Below, piece by piece: positions 15,734 to 24,064 of a stretch of 37,077 bases of DNA. The translations under genes and the position numbers were made by a program. Location: positions 1 to 37,077 of the forward strand of contig CAZDLB010000003.1 in assembly GCA_964505995.1 (NCBI GenBank), given 5' to 3'. The first letter of the stretch is position 1, and the number at the start of each line of letters is the position of its first letter. The notes beneath the pieces are model-generated. The model had not been told where the DNA came from and searched no databases. It worked only from the letters and a program-made list of their open reading frames with translations. This DNA is from JAJRVH01 sp964505995 (GTDB lineage: Bacteria; Pseudomonadota; Zetaproteobacteria; Mariprofundales; Mariprofundaceae).

Positions 15734-16693
15734 ATGCGACGAACGGGCTGGCTTTGGCTGTTGAAGCTGCTGGTGACGGCAGGGCTGATCATCGCGATGA
15801 TCCGCTTTGTCGATCTCGGGCAGGTCTGGCATCGCCTGCAGTCGGTCGATCCCGGCCTGGTCGCCTCGGCCGTGTTCTGTGTGGCCCTGGGATATGTGCT
15901 CTGCGGCCTTCGCTGGGCCTGGGTGGCCAGCGGTCTTGGCTTCGAGGTTTCGCGTGAACGCAAGGTTCGGCTGTATTTTCTCGGCATGTTCGCCAGCCTC
16001 TTTCTGCCTTCCACGATCGGCGGGGATGTCATCCGCGGCATTCTCCTTGGGCGCGGGGAAGGACGCAGCGGCATGGGGCTGGCGGCCGGGGCCAGCGTTG
16101 TTCTGGACCGGGCGAACGGCCTGGGCGCGCTGTTTGTCCTGATTACACTGTGCATGGCCTTTTTCGACTGGCCGGCCTATGTATGGGGCTCCTGGCTGGC
16201 CGGGGCCGGCGCAACGGTTCTGGGTCTGGTGCTGCTTCCGTGGATCTATGCGCGCCTGCCCGGTCCGCTGGCGCGCCTGAAGGCCTTGCCGCTGGATACG
16301 CCGCGTTTCCGCAGGATGTGGATGCAAAGCTTTCCGGTCTCGCTGGCCTTTCAGGTGCTGATCATCCAGGCGCATTATCTGCTGGGTTCGGCCGTGGGGC
16401 TGGACATGCCATGGCCGGCCTTTGCCGTGATGGTGGGCCTGATCGGACTGGTGGCCATCCTGCCCATTTCCCTGAACGGCTTTGGCGTGCGCGAGGCCGG
16501 CTACGTCGGGCTGGCCGTGTTCTTTGGCGGCAGTGCGGATGCGGCCACCGCGATGGCGGCGCTGTGGGTGATCGTGCTGGCCATCGCCTCCCTGCCGGGA
16601 GCCTGGGTGCTGTGGCGTCTGGGCGGCACCCGCGAGGTGACGCGAGCCAATGCCGGAAGCCCGGCCACGGCTGCGGATGAAAAGGCCGGGTGA
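15734..16693 (+). CDS. Flippase-like LPG-synthase TM domain protein (UPF0104)
   Basis: A 319-residue membrane protein of the lysylphosphatidylglycerol synthase TM-region (YbhN/UPF0104, PF03706) family, often called flippase-like. It has about eight helices. The family motifs are visible: YFLGMFASLFLPSTIGGDVIRGILLGR (about 76-102), VVLDRANGLGALF (about 122-134), and PISLNGFGVREAGYVGL (about 246-262). It lacks the soluble lysyl-transferase domain, so it should not make lysyl-PG. It is divergent from the two glycosyltransferase genes, which suggests a role in moving or handling a lipid-linked sugar; this is inference from context. Confidence 0.88.
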   Translation: MRRTGWLWLLKLLVTAGLIIAMIRFVDLGQVWHRLQSVDPGLVASAVFCVALGYVLCGLRWAWVASGLGFEVSRERKVRLYFLGMFASLFLPSTIGGDVIRGILLGRGEGRSGMGLAAGASVVLDRANGLGALFVLITLCMAFFDWPAYVWGSWLAGAGATVLGLVLLPWIYARLPGPLARLKALPLDTPRFRRMWMQSFPVSLAFQVLIIQAHYLLGSAVGLDMPWPAFAVMVGLIGLVAILPISLNGFGVREAGYVGLAVFFGGSADAATAMAALWVIVLAIASLPGAWVLWRLGGTREVTRANAGSPATAADEKAG

Positions 16694-16711
16694 ATCCCCG
16701 TCCGGCATCGG

Positions 16712-16740
16712 TTGCTTTTTCAGCCGGCGCTTCCTAGCTT
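16712..16740 (+). promoter_or_regulatory. Putative sigma-70 promoter of rpoZ
   Basis: TTGCTT (16712-16717), 17-bp spacer, TAGCTT (16735-16740). This gives a leader of about 25 nt with a good AGGAGG before rpoZ. The -10 shares the TAGNNT pattern seen at several genes in the window. Confidence 0.4.
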
Positions 16741-16771
16741 TGCCGCAACGATATCACAGGAGGCAGGCTAG

Positions 16772-17035
16772 ATGGCTCGCGTCACCGTAGAAGATTGCAT
16801 TCGTTATTACCCGAACCGTTTCGAGATGGTCTATCTCGCATCCCGGCGGGCCCGGCAGCTGCTCAGGGGCATGCCGCCGCTGCTGGAAGCCGAGAACGAG
16901 AAGCCGACCGTGCAGGCCCTGCGCGAGATGGGCGAAGGCCTGATCAGCTGGGATTCGCTCTACGAGATGGAGGCGCAGGAACGCGCCCGCCTTCAGGCCG
17001 CCCAGGCCGAAGAGGAAGGTGAGGACGCAGCCTGA
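16772..17035 (+). CDS. rpoZ: RNA polymerase omega subunit
   Basis: The smallest core subunit of RNA polymerase (87 residues), which assists beta-prime folding and forms part of the ppGpp site 1. It starts MARVTVEDC and keeps the conserved core NRFEMVYLASRRARQL and KPTVQALREMGEGLI; the tail is acidic. A strong AGGAGG lies before the ATG at 16772. It is followed by spoT after 124 bp, the conserved rpoZ-spoT order, which places a ppGpp-binding subunit next to the ppGpp enzyme. Confidence 0.96.
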   Translation: MARVTVEDCIRYYPNRFEMVYLASRRARQLLRGMPPLLEAENEKPTVQALREMGEGLISWDSLYEMEAQERARLQAAQAEEEGEDAA

Positions 17036-17159
17036 TGCATCGTGACCGGCCTCGTTGACCGCATCCTTGTGCATGAATACCTCGACGAGGCTGGGTTCTA
17101 CCTTCCGTAAGCGTTCCGGCGGCTTCGCTTCCTGGAACCGTTCCGCCTGAGTTTCCGGC

Positions 17160-19298
17160 ATGAGCCGCATCCATGAAATCACCGAACGTGTGGCGTCCTA
17201 TGCGCCCAAGGCCGATCTGGATCTGATCAACCGCGCCTACGTGTTTGCCGCCAATGCCCATGCCGGGCAGATGCGCCGTTCCGGGGAGCCGTACATCTCG
17301 CATCCGCTGGCCGTGGCCGACATCCTGGCCAGTCTGAGAATGGACGAGGCGACCATCGTCACCGGGCTTCTGCATGACACGGTCGAGGATACGCATGTCA
17401 GCCTCGAGGACGTCGAGCGGCATTTCGGCAGCGATATCGCGCGCCTGGTGGACGGCGTCACCAAGATCGGCAAGATCCATTTCCATTCCTCCGAACAGAA
17501 GCAGGCGGAGAATTTCCGCAAGATGCTGATGGCCACGGCGCGCGACATTCGCGTGCTGATCGTCAAGCTTGCCGACCGGCTGCACAACATGCGCACGCTG
17601 GGCTTCATGCGCGAGGAGAAGCGGCGCGAGATATCCCAGGAAACCATTCAGATCTATGCGCCGCTGGCGCACCGCCTCGGCATCCACTGGATCAAGCAGG
17701 AGATGGAGGATCTGGCCTTTGCCAATCTGGAGAAGGAGGCCTATCAGGAACTTCTGGGCCAGCTTCGCGACCGGCTGGATGAGCTCAATCGCATCCGGGA
17801 GCGGCTGGAGGTCATCATCCAGGAGGCCCTGCAGCGCCAGGGGCTGGATGCCCGCGTGCAGGGGCGCATGAAGCATCTCTACAGCATCCATGCCAAGATG
17901 CAGCGCAAGCATGTCGATTTCGACGAGATCTACGATCTTGTCGCCTTCCGGGTCATCGTGAAGGACATCACCACCTGCTATCAGGCGCTGGGTATCATCC
18001 ACAGCCTGTACCGACCGGTGCCCGGCCGCTTCAAGGATTATATCGCGCTGCCCAAGCCCAACGGCTACCAGTCGCTGCATACGGCCGTGATCGGGCCGGA
18101 GAATTTCCGCATCGAGGTGCAGATTCGCACCGAGGCCATGCATTCCTATGCCGAGGACGGCGTGGCCGCGCACTGGATCTACAAGGACGGCGATGCCTCG
18201 GCGAGGGAACGTGAGAATTTCAAATGGCTCAAGCAGCTGACCGAGCTGCTGCAGGAAACCGAATCCCCGGGCGAGTTTCTCGAGAATGTACGTCTGGATC
18301 TGTTCGTGCAGGAGGTCTATGTCTTCAGTCCGGACGGCGATATCTTTGCCCTTCCCCGCGGAGCCCGGCCGCTGGATTTCGCCTATGCGGTGCATACCGA
18401 GGTGGGAAACCATTGCATCGGCGTGCGCATCAATGGCGAGATTGCCGATTTCACGACAAGGCTGCACAACGGCGACCAGATCGAGATCATGACCAGCCCG
18501 GACCAGACGCCGAGCCGCCAGTGGCTGCAGTATGTGAAGACACCGCGCGCCCGGCAGGCGATCCGCCAGTGGTTCCGCCGTCAGGAGAAGGAAACAAGTA
18601 TCCGCATCGGCCGTCAGGTGCTCAGGGATGTGCTGGGCCGCAGTGAAATCAGCGACCGGGTCGTCAAGGCGCTGAATCTGACTTCGATCGAGGAGCTGCA
18701 GGAGAAACTGGGTCGCGGCGATATCCCGATCGAGGATCTTCTGGAGGCCGCCGATGTTGATCAGACGCGGCCGCTGAAGATTCGCGGGCTGTCGCGCACC
18801 CTGATGCAGCCGGCCGAATGCTGCCATCCGATTCCGGGGGATCCGGTGCTCGGTCTGTTTCATTCGGGCAAGGGTATGGTGATCCATCACCGCAAATGTC
18901 CGGTCGTGGCCGAGGGCAAGGGCGAGAACTGGCTGGAGGTGAACTGGCGATCGCGGCCCGGGCAGCTGTTCCGTACCGGCATCGAGGTCCGGGCCCGAAA
19001 CCAGCGCGGCATGCTTGCGCGGATCACCGCCTCCATTGCCGAAGCGGGCTCCAGCATCGAGGATCTGAAGCTTCGGCAGAAGGGCGGCTCGATCACCGAG
19101 CTGCTGTTCCTCGTCGAGGTCGAGGATCGCAAGCATCTGGCCGATGTGCTGCGTGCCGTCCGTGGCGTCGAGGGCGTGGTGCGGGTTCAGCGGCGCAATC
19201 GCGTCGGCCTGGGCGCCCAGGTCCAGAGCCGGAGCCTGGCCGAAACGCTGCGTGATTTCTTTTCCGGTCGAAAGAGCGGGCTGAAAGAGCAAGGTTGA
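17160..19298 (+). CDS. spoT: Bifunctional (p)ppGpp synthetase/hydrolase
   Basis: Makes and degrades the stringent-response alarmone. The 712-residue product has a full SpoT/Rel layout. The HD hydrolase domain is at about 20-170, with His48, His72-Asp73 and Glu76-Asp77 in HDTVEDT. The synthetase domain is at about 230-345, with RFKD at 290-293 and GYQSLHT. The TGS domain is at about 385-440, with the linker in 450-630, and a C-terminal ACT domain is at about 640-712. The RXKD motif (not EXDD) marks a bifunctional enzyme, and the hydrolase residues are intact. No second relA is in the window. It lies between rpoZ and ridA. Confidence 0.97.
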   Translation: MSRIHEITERVASYAPKADLDLINRAYVFAANAHAGQMRRSGEPYISHPLAVADILASLRMDEATIVTGLLHDTVEDTHVSLEDVERHFGSDIARLVDGVTKIGKIHFHSSEQKQAENFRKMLMATARDIRVLIVKLADRLHNMRTLGFMREEKRREISQETIQIYAPLAHRLGIHWIKQEMEDLAFANLEKEAYQELLGQLRDRLDELNRIRERLEVIIQEALQRQGLDARVQGRMKHLYSIHAKMQRKHVDFDEIYDLVAFRVIVKDITTCYQALGIIHSLYRPVPGRFKDYIALPKPNGYQSLHTAVIGPENFRIEVQIRTEAMHSYAEDGVAAHWIYKDGDASARERENFKWLKQLTELLQETESPGEFLENVRLDLFVQEVYVFSPDGDIFALPRGARPLDFAYAVHTEVGNHCIGVRINGEIADFTTRLHNGDQIEIMTSPDQTPSRQWLQYVKTPRARQAIRQWFRRQEKETSIRIGRQVLRDVLGRSEISDRVVKALNLTSIEELQEKLGRGDIPIEDLLEAADVDQTRPLKIRGLSRTLMQPAECCHPIPGDPVLGLFHSGKGMVIHHRKCPVVAEGKGENWLEVNWRSRPGQLFRTGIEVRARNQRGMLARITASIAEAGSSIEDLKLRQKGGSITELLFLVEVEDRKHLADVLRAVRGVEGVVRVQRRNRVGLGAQVQSRSLAETLRDFFSGRKSGLKEQG

Positions 19299-19314
19299 TG
19301 ACAAAGGAGAGGAC

Positions 19315-19704
19315 ATGAAGCCATTGAAGAGCATTCATTCGGATCAGGCGCCGAAGGCCGTCGGTCCATATTCGCAGGCGATGGTCTGCAACGGACTGTT
19401 GTACGCCTCCGGCCAGATCGGCCTGGACCCGGCCACGGGGCAGATGGCTGGGGACGCGCTTGAGGATCAGGCGCGGCAGGTCACGCGCAACCTCAGCGCC
19501 GTGCTGGCCGAGGCCGGATGCACGACGGACGACATCGTCAAGGTGACGATCTTTCTGGTGGATATGGGGGATTTTCCGAAGCTCAACGAGATCTATGCCG
19601 CATGGCTGGGCGATCATCGGCCGGCGCGGGCCACCGTGGCCGTGGCGGCGCTGCCGCTGGGTGCCCGGGTCGAGATGGATCTGATCGCCAGACTGCCGCA
19701 ATAG
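19315..19704 (+). CDS. ridA: RidA family enamine/imine deaminase
   Basis: Hydrolyses reactive 2-aminoacrylate and other enamine/imine intermediates released by PLP enzymes. The 129-residue protein has the family start KSIHSDQAPKAVGPYSQAM, the GQIGLDPATGQM loop, and the C-terminal RATVAVAALPLGARVEMDLIA with the catalytic Arg105 and Glu120. AAGGAGAGG precedes the ATG at 19315. It lies 16 bp after spoT and is probably co-transcribed with it, a frequent arrangement in proteobacteria. Confidence 0.96.
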   Translation: MKPLKSIHSDQAPKAVGPYSQAMVCNGLLYASGQIGLDPATGQMAGDALEDQARQVTRNLSAVLAEAGCTTDDIVKVTIFLVDMGDFPKLNEIYAAWLGDHRPARATVAVAALPLGARVEMDLIARLPQ

Positions 19705-19759
19705 CCGGACATATCATCGAAGCATCGCTTGCGGGAGCGGGTCCTGTTGCGACATCATG

Positions 19760-19782
19760 AAAAAGGGCGCCATCCGGCGCCC
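19760..19782 (-). terminator. Rho-independent terminator of rpmB
   Basis: On the minus strand GGGCGCC-GGAT-GGCGCCC is a perfect 7-bp GC-rich hairpin followed directly by TTTTT. It lies about 22 bp past the rpmB stop. It may also block transcription arriving from ridA on the other strand, but there is no U-tract on that side. Confidence 0.85.
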
Positions 19783-19804
19783 TGGAAATGAATGCGGATC
19801 AGAC

Positions 19805-19996
19805 CTACGCGGCCTTTTTCACCTTGCCGGAGCGCAGGCAGCTGGAGCACACCTTGACCTTGCGGGTCTGACCATCGAACACAGCGCGGACATTGTGCAG
19901 GTTCGGCAGGAAACGACGGCGGGTCGTATTGTGCGCATGACTGACATTGTTGCCGGTAGCCGGGCCTTTTCCACAGATTTCACAACGCTTTGCCAT
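19805..19996 (-). CDS. rpmB: Ribosomal protein L28, zinc-ribbon (C+) type
   Basis: A 50S subunit protein of 63 residues. It has the L28 core RCEICGKGPATGNNVSHAHNTTRRRFLPNLHNVRA and two CxxC pairs (Cys5/Cys8 and Cys50/Cys53) that would bind zinc. Most gammaproteobacteria instead have a roughly 78-residue cysteine-free L28 encoded with rpmG; here rpmB stands alone, opposite in strand to ridA and recG, with its own terminator. GGAGGT lies six bases before the ATG at 19996. The form suggests either a deep-branching host lineage or a zinc-dependent paralogue; a second L28 gene elsewhere cannot be judged. Confidence 0.95.
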   Translation of the reverse strand: MAKRCEICGKGPATGNNVSHAHNTTRRRFLPNLHNVRAVFDGQTRKVKVCSSCLRSGKVKKAA

Positions 19997-20123
19997 GATG
20001 TACCTCCGAAATCGGCGCGCACTTTAGGCCAATGCCCTCCGCGATACAAGCAAAATGTTGTCTGCTGGCCGGCTTTGCCGTGCAGGCATTGAGCCCGGCT
20101 CGGACATCGGTCACCATTTAGCG

Positions 20124-22157
20124 ATGGCGATTTCGATCTACGACAGGCTGATGCTGCCGGTTTCGGAGGTGCCCGGCATCGGCCCCGCGCTGGAGAAGAA
20201 ACTGGCCGCGCGCGGAATCGAGAGGCTGGGCGATCTGCTGCTGCATCTGCCGAAGCGCTATGTCGATGATCGCCGCATCACCCCCATCGCCGGGCTCGTC
20301 GAGAACATGCCATGCCGCGTGCAGGGCGTGATTCTGCGCAGACAGGCTCACGGGCATGGCCGGAAAAGGCAGGTGCGTCTGCGGCTGGCCGATGAGAGCG
20401 GAGAGATATCGCTGATCTTCTTTCATTCCGCTTACATGATGCATGATGCGCGCCTGGCCGAGGGCGGCCGGATCACCGTGCGCGGCACGCCCGAACGATG
20501 GCGGGGTCAGTGGCAGATGGCGCATCCGCAATGGCAGAGCCTGGAGCGCTTTCAGCCGGGATTTCATCCCGAATATGCCGCGCTGGCGGGGCTGACCGGC
20601 CGGCGTGTGGGCGCCCTGATCGAACAGGCATTGAAGCTGCTACCCGATGGCCTTTGCAGTCCGCTGGATGCGCTGCCACGTGCCGGACGCGGTCAGCAAA
20701 CGTGGCCGAGCCTTGCTGCGGCGCTGCGCAAGCTTCATCAGCCGGGTCGCGATGGCATGCAGGGCATGGATGATGCGACCCTTCGGCTCAAGAGCGAGGA
20801 GATCGCGGTCTATCTCGAACTGATGCGACAGAAGCGTCGGCGCGCCGACTGCCCGGCCGTCGCGCTGGCAGACCGGCAGGATGATCTTGCCGCCAGGCTT
20901 GAGCGATCACTGCCGCATCCGCTGACCCCGGCACAGCAGCAGGTCTGGCGCGAGATTTCCTCCGATCTGGCCTCCGGCCGTCGCATGCATCGGCTGCTGC
21001 AGGGGGATGTCGGCTCGGGCAAGACGTGGATTGCCGCGCTGGCCATGGCTCGGGCAGCCTCCAGCGATCGGCAGGCGGCCATGCTCGCGCCGACCGAGGT
21101 GCTGGCACGTCAGCATGCCGAGAGCCTGAATCAGCTTTTTGCACCCGTTGGCCTTTCGGTGGCGCTGCTGACCGGCAGCACGAAGGCGGCGGAACGAAGG
21201 AAGATTCTCGCTTCGCTGGCCAGTGGCGAGGAGAAGCTGATCGTCGGCACGCATGCGCTGCTGACCGAGGATGTGAGCTTTTGCCGGCTGGCGCTGGCGC
21301 TGGTGGATGAACAGCATCGCTTTGGCGTGCGGCAGCGCTGGGCGCTGACCGAGAAGGGAGAGAACGTGCATCTGCTGGGCATGACCGCGACACCGATCCC
21401 GCGCTCACTGGCCATGGCCCTGTACGGCGACATGGATCTGAGCCTGATGCGCGGCATGCCGCCGGGGCGCAAGCCGGTGGAAACGCGCGTGCTGGCGGTC
21501 GCGCGCATGCCGGCACTGCTGGCGGGCATGCGGCGCATTCTCGATCAGCAGGGGCGCATCTACTGGATCGTGCCGCGCATCGACGAGGATGAGGATGGCG
21601 TTTCGGTGGACCAGCGTTGCGAGCATCTGAGCGGGCAGTTTCCCGATGCCGGGGTCGCAGGCCTGCATGGTCGCATGAAGCCGGCCGACAAGCATCGGGC
21701 CCTGGATGCGTTTGCACACGGCGAGAGCCGGATTCTGGTGTCCACGACCGTGGTTGAGGTCGGGGTCAACGTGCCCGAGGCCAGGCTGATCGTCATCGAA
21801 CAGGCCGAGCAGTACGGCCTGGCGCAGCTGCATCAGCTGCGCGGCCGGGTCGGACGATCGGATGAACAGGGGTACTGCATCCTGATGGCTGGCGACGGGC
21901 TGTCATCGGCCGGGGTCGAGCGCCTGAAGCTGATGGAGCGCTGCCACGACGGGCTGGAGCTCGCCGAGGCGGATCTGAAGATGCGCGGCGCCGGCGATGC
22001 AGTGGGCACGCGCCAGAGCGGCGAGGCCGGCTTCCGGCTGCTGGATGTTGCCGGCGATGCCGGGCTGATCCGCGACTGGCATGCGCATCTTCCCGAACTC
22101 GAGCCCGATGAACGCATGATCCTTTTCTGGCGACCGGAGGCGAACTCGTTCGATTGA
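20124..22157 (+). CDS. recG: ATP-dependent DNA helicase RecG
   Basis: Branch-migration helicase acting on stalled forks and recombination intermediates. The 677-residue product has the N-terminal wedge/OB region with VPGIGPALEKKL (about 16-27) and HLPKRYVDDR (41-50). Helicase motif I is GDVGSGKT (294-301), motif II DEQHRFGV (395-402), with GMTATPIPRSLAM, VSTTVVEVGVNVPEARLIVI and QLRGRVGRS in order. The frame is open upstream, but the ATG at 20124 matches the RecG start; there is no clear Shine-Dalgarno. Gene order rpoZ-spoT-...-recG is a familiar proteobacterial arrangement, here with rpmB inserted on the opposite strand. Confidence 0.96.
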   Translation: MAISIYDRLMLPVSEVPGIGPALEKKLAARGIERLGDLLLHLPKRYVDDRRITPIAGLVENMPCRVQGVILRRQAHGHGRKRQVRLRLADESGEISLIFFHSAYMMHDARLAEGGRITVRGTPERWRGQWQMAHPQWQSLERFQPGFHPEYAALAGLTGRRVGALIEQALKLLPDGLCSPLDALPRAGRGQQTWPSLAAALRKLHQPGRDGMQGMDDATLRLKSEEIAVYLELMRQKRRRADCPAVALADRQDDLAARLERSLPHPLTPAQQQVWREISSDLASGRRMHRLLQGDVGSGKTWIAALAMARAASSDRQAAMLAPTEVLARQHAESLNQLFAPVGLSVALLTGSTKAAERRKILASLASGEEKLIVGTHALLTEDVSFCRLALALVDEQHRFGVRQRWALTEKGENVHLLGMTATPIPRSLAMALYGDMDLSLMRGMPPGRKPVETRVLAVARMPALLAGMRRILDQQGRIYWIVPRIDEDEDGVSVDQRCEHLSGQFPDAGVAGLHGRMKPADKHRALDAFAHGESRILVSTTVVEVGVNVPEARLIVIEQAEQYGLAQLHQLRGRVGRSDEQGYCILMAGDGLSSAGVERLKLMERCHDGLELAEADLKMRGAGDAVGTRQSGEAGFRLLDVAGDAGLIRDWHAHLPELEPDERMILFWRPEANSFD

Positions 22158-22231
22158 TCATAGGCCCCAGCCAGTCGCGATTGGCGTGATTATTGCTTGT
22201 CCTGCTCCGGATTCGAACGAGGAGCGTGCAT

Positions 22232-23962
22232 ATGGCAAGAGCGGGGCTATCGAACAACAGGAAACGCAAGATCCGGCAGCTGCTGGGCGAGGGCGCGGAT
22301 GCCTTCTGGCGCAGCGACTATCCGCATGCGGAACGGTGTGCGACACAGGTTCTGGCGATGGATCCGGAGAACGCCGATGCGCTGAATATCCTGGCGCTGA
22401 TCATCGCGCGCCTGGGCGATCGCAACTCGGCCATCGCGCTGCTGCAGAAGGCGCATGCGCTGCATCCCAGGCATGCCCAGACGCTGCAGAACCTCGCCAG
22501 CATGTACGTCGATGCCAGGGAATACGTTCAGGCGGCCGAATATTTCCGACTCTACACCGAGGCGATGCCTGAAGATGCGCGGGGTTGGTGCGCGCTGTCC
22601 GGTGCGAGTTTCGAGGCCAAGGACCTGAGAACGGCGGAAATGGCGGCGAGAAAGGCTTTGGAGCTGGATCCCGATCAGGCCGAGGCCATGATCAATCTGG
22701 CCAATGTGAAGCGTGAGATGATGCAGACCGAGGGCGTGCTGGAGCTCATGGATCGTGCGGTCGCGCTGGAACCTGAGAACGCGAACGCGCGTTTCAATTA
22801 TGGCCTGGCTCTCGTGGAGCAGGGAAGGATGCAGGAAGGCGAGGCGCAGCTGCGGGCATGCCTTCGACTCGATCCAAAACATGCGCCGGCATGGCGTATC
22901 CTGATCGATGCGAACATGCCGAAGGAATACAATGACGATGTCCGGACCATGGAAAGGCTGCATGCCGAGGGGGGGCTGGACGACGACAATCGCTCGATGC
23001 TGGCCTTCGCGCTGGGCAAGGTCTGGGAAAAGCTGAAGGATTATGACAAGGCCTTCGCCTTTTATGAGGAAGGCAACCGGCTGCACCGCAAGAGCTTCGA
23101 CTACAATGTCGAGGACGATGCGCGCGATGTCGAGGAGATCTGTTCCTTCTTTACCAAGGAGTTCTTTGCCGAACATGAGGGGTTCGGCTTTGAGGATGAA
23201 ACGCCGGTCTTTGTCGTCGGCATGCCCCGATCCGGCAGCACGCTGGTGGAGCAGATCCTGTCCTCGCATCCCGAGGTCAGTGGTGCGGGCGAGTCGGGGC
23301 TGTTCCGCAATGTTCTGACCAGCAGGCTTTCCGACGGCAGCGGCCGGATGAATCTGTCCAGGCTGGCTGCGATGGATGCAGACGGGGTTCGCTGGATCGG
23401 CGAAACCTATGTCCGGGTCATGCGCGAGGTCTTTCCGGACAGCCCCCGGATCACCGACAAGGCGCTGCCGAACCTGTGGCTGATCGGTGCGATGCATCTG
23501 GCCTTGCCGAAGGCCCGAATCATCCATTGCCGGCGCAACCCGATGGACAACTGCCTGTCCATCTATGCCAACCGCTTCGTCGGCTATCTGTTCCGTTTTG
23601 CCTACGATCAGCAGGAGCTGGGTCAGCATTATCTTCTGTATCAGCGGATGATGCAGCACTGGCGCCAGACGCTCAGCCCGGAGATCTTCTATGAAATCAG
23701 CTATGAGGAGCTCGTGGCGGATCCGGAATCGGAGGTCAGGAGGCTGCTGGAGTTCTGCGGGCTGGACTGGCATGAGGACTGCCTGGCCTTCCACAAGGCC
23801 AGGCGTCAGGTGCGCACGACCAGCGTGGCGCAGGTGCGCCAGCCGATCTACCGCTCCTCGGTGGAGCGCTGGCGACGGTTTGAAGCACACCTTGGCCCGC
23901 TGTGCCGTGTCCTTGGCGTGGATGTCGACGATGAAAGCGAAGAAAAAACTAAAGTGGCGTGA
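22232..23962 (+). CDS. TPR-repeat sulfotransferase
   Basis: A 576-residue two-part protein. Residues about 15-285 hold a series of tetratricopeptide repeats (for example LEPENANARFNYGLALVEQGRMQEGEAQL). Residues about 325-560 are a PAPS-dependent sulfotransferase: the 5'-phosphosulfate loop is VVGMPRSGSTLVEQ (P-loop 330-337), and the 3'-phosphate motif is RRNPMDNCLSIYANRF (434-449). The start at 22232 has GAGGAG eight bases upstream; a TTG at 22193 is rejected. No signal peptide or membrane helix is seen, so it should act in the cytoplasm. The acceptor is unknown. Its end overlaps the sigma-28 promoter of fliC, which suggests, without proof, that it modifies flagellin. Confidence 0.9.
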   Translation: MARAGLSNNRKRKIRQLLGEGADAFWRSDYPHAERCATQVLAMDPENADALNILALIIARLGDRNSAIALLQKAHALHPRHAQTLQNLASMYVDAREYVQAAEYFRLYTEAMPEDARGWCALSGASFEAKDLRTAEMAARKALELDPDQAEAMINLANVKREMMQTEGVLELMDRAVALEPENANARFNYGLALVEQGRMQEGEAQLRACLRLDPKHAPAWRILIDANMPKEYNDDVRTMERLHAEGGLDDDNRSMLAFALGKVWEKLKDYDKAFAFYEEGNRLHRKSFDYNVEDDARDVEEICSFFTKEFFAEHEGFGFEDETPVFVVGMPRSGSTLVEQILSSHPEVSGAGESGLFRNVLTSRLSDGSGRMNLSRLAAMDADGVRWIGETYVRVMREVFPDSPRITDKALPNLWLIGAMHLALPKARIIHCRRNPMDNCLSIYANRFVGYLFRFAYDQQELGQHYLLYQRMMQHWRQTLSPEIFYEISYEELVADPESEVRRLLEFCGLDWHEDCLAFHKARRQVRTTSVAQVRQPIYRSSVERWRRFEAHLGPLCRVLGVDVDDESEEKTKVA

Positions 23963-23976
23963 GGCAGCTGCGATAG
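23950..23976 (+). promoter_or_regulatory. Sigma-28 (FliA) promoter of fliC
   Basis: TAAAGTGG (23950-23957), 11-bp spacer, TGCGATAG (23969-23976), compared with the consensus TAAAGTTT-N11-GCCGATAA. The -35 half matches 6 of 8 and the GATA core is kept. The promoter overlaps the last codons of the sulfotransferase gene and predicts a fliC leader of about 80 nt. Confidence 0.8.
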
Positions 23977-24064
23977 ATACTCCCAGACGCGGCATGCGTC
24001 GCACCGGCAAGACCGGCATGGCAGGGCAGGAAGTCGTCCATGAACACCCCCAAGGAGAGAAATC

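Noticed and set aside
16944..19334. Long minus-strand open frame opposite spoT
   Set aside because: Antisense shadow of a complete SpoT with HD, synthetase, TGS and ACT domains.
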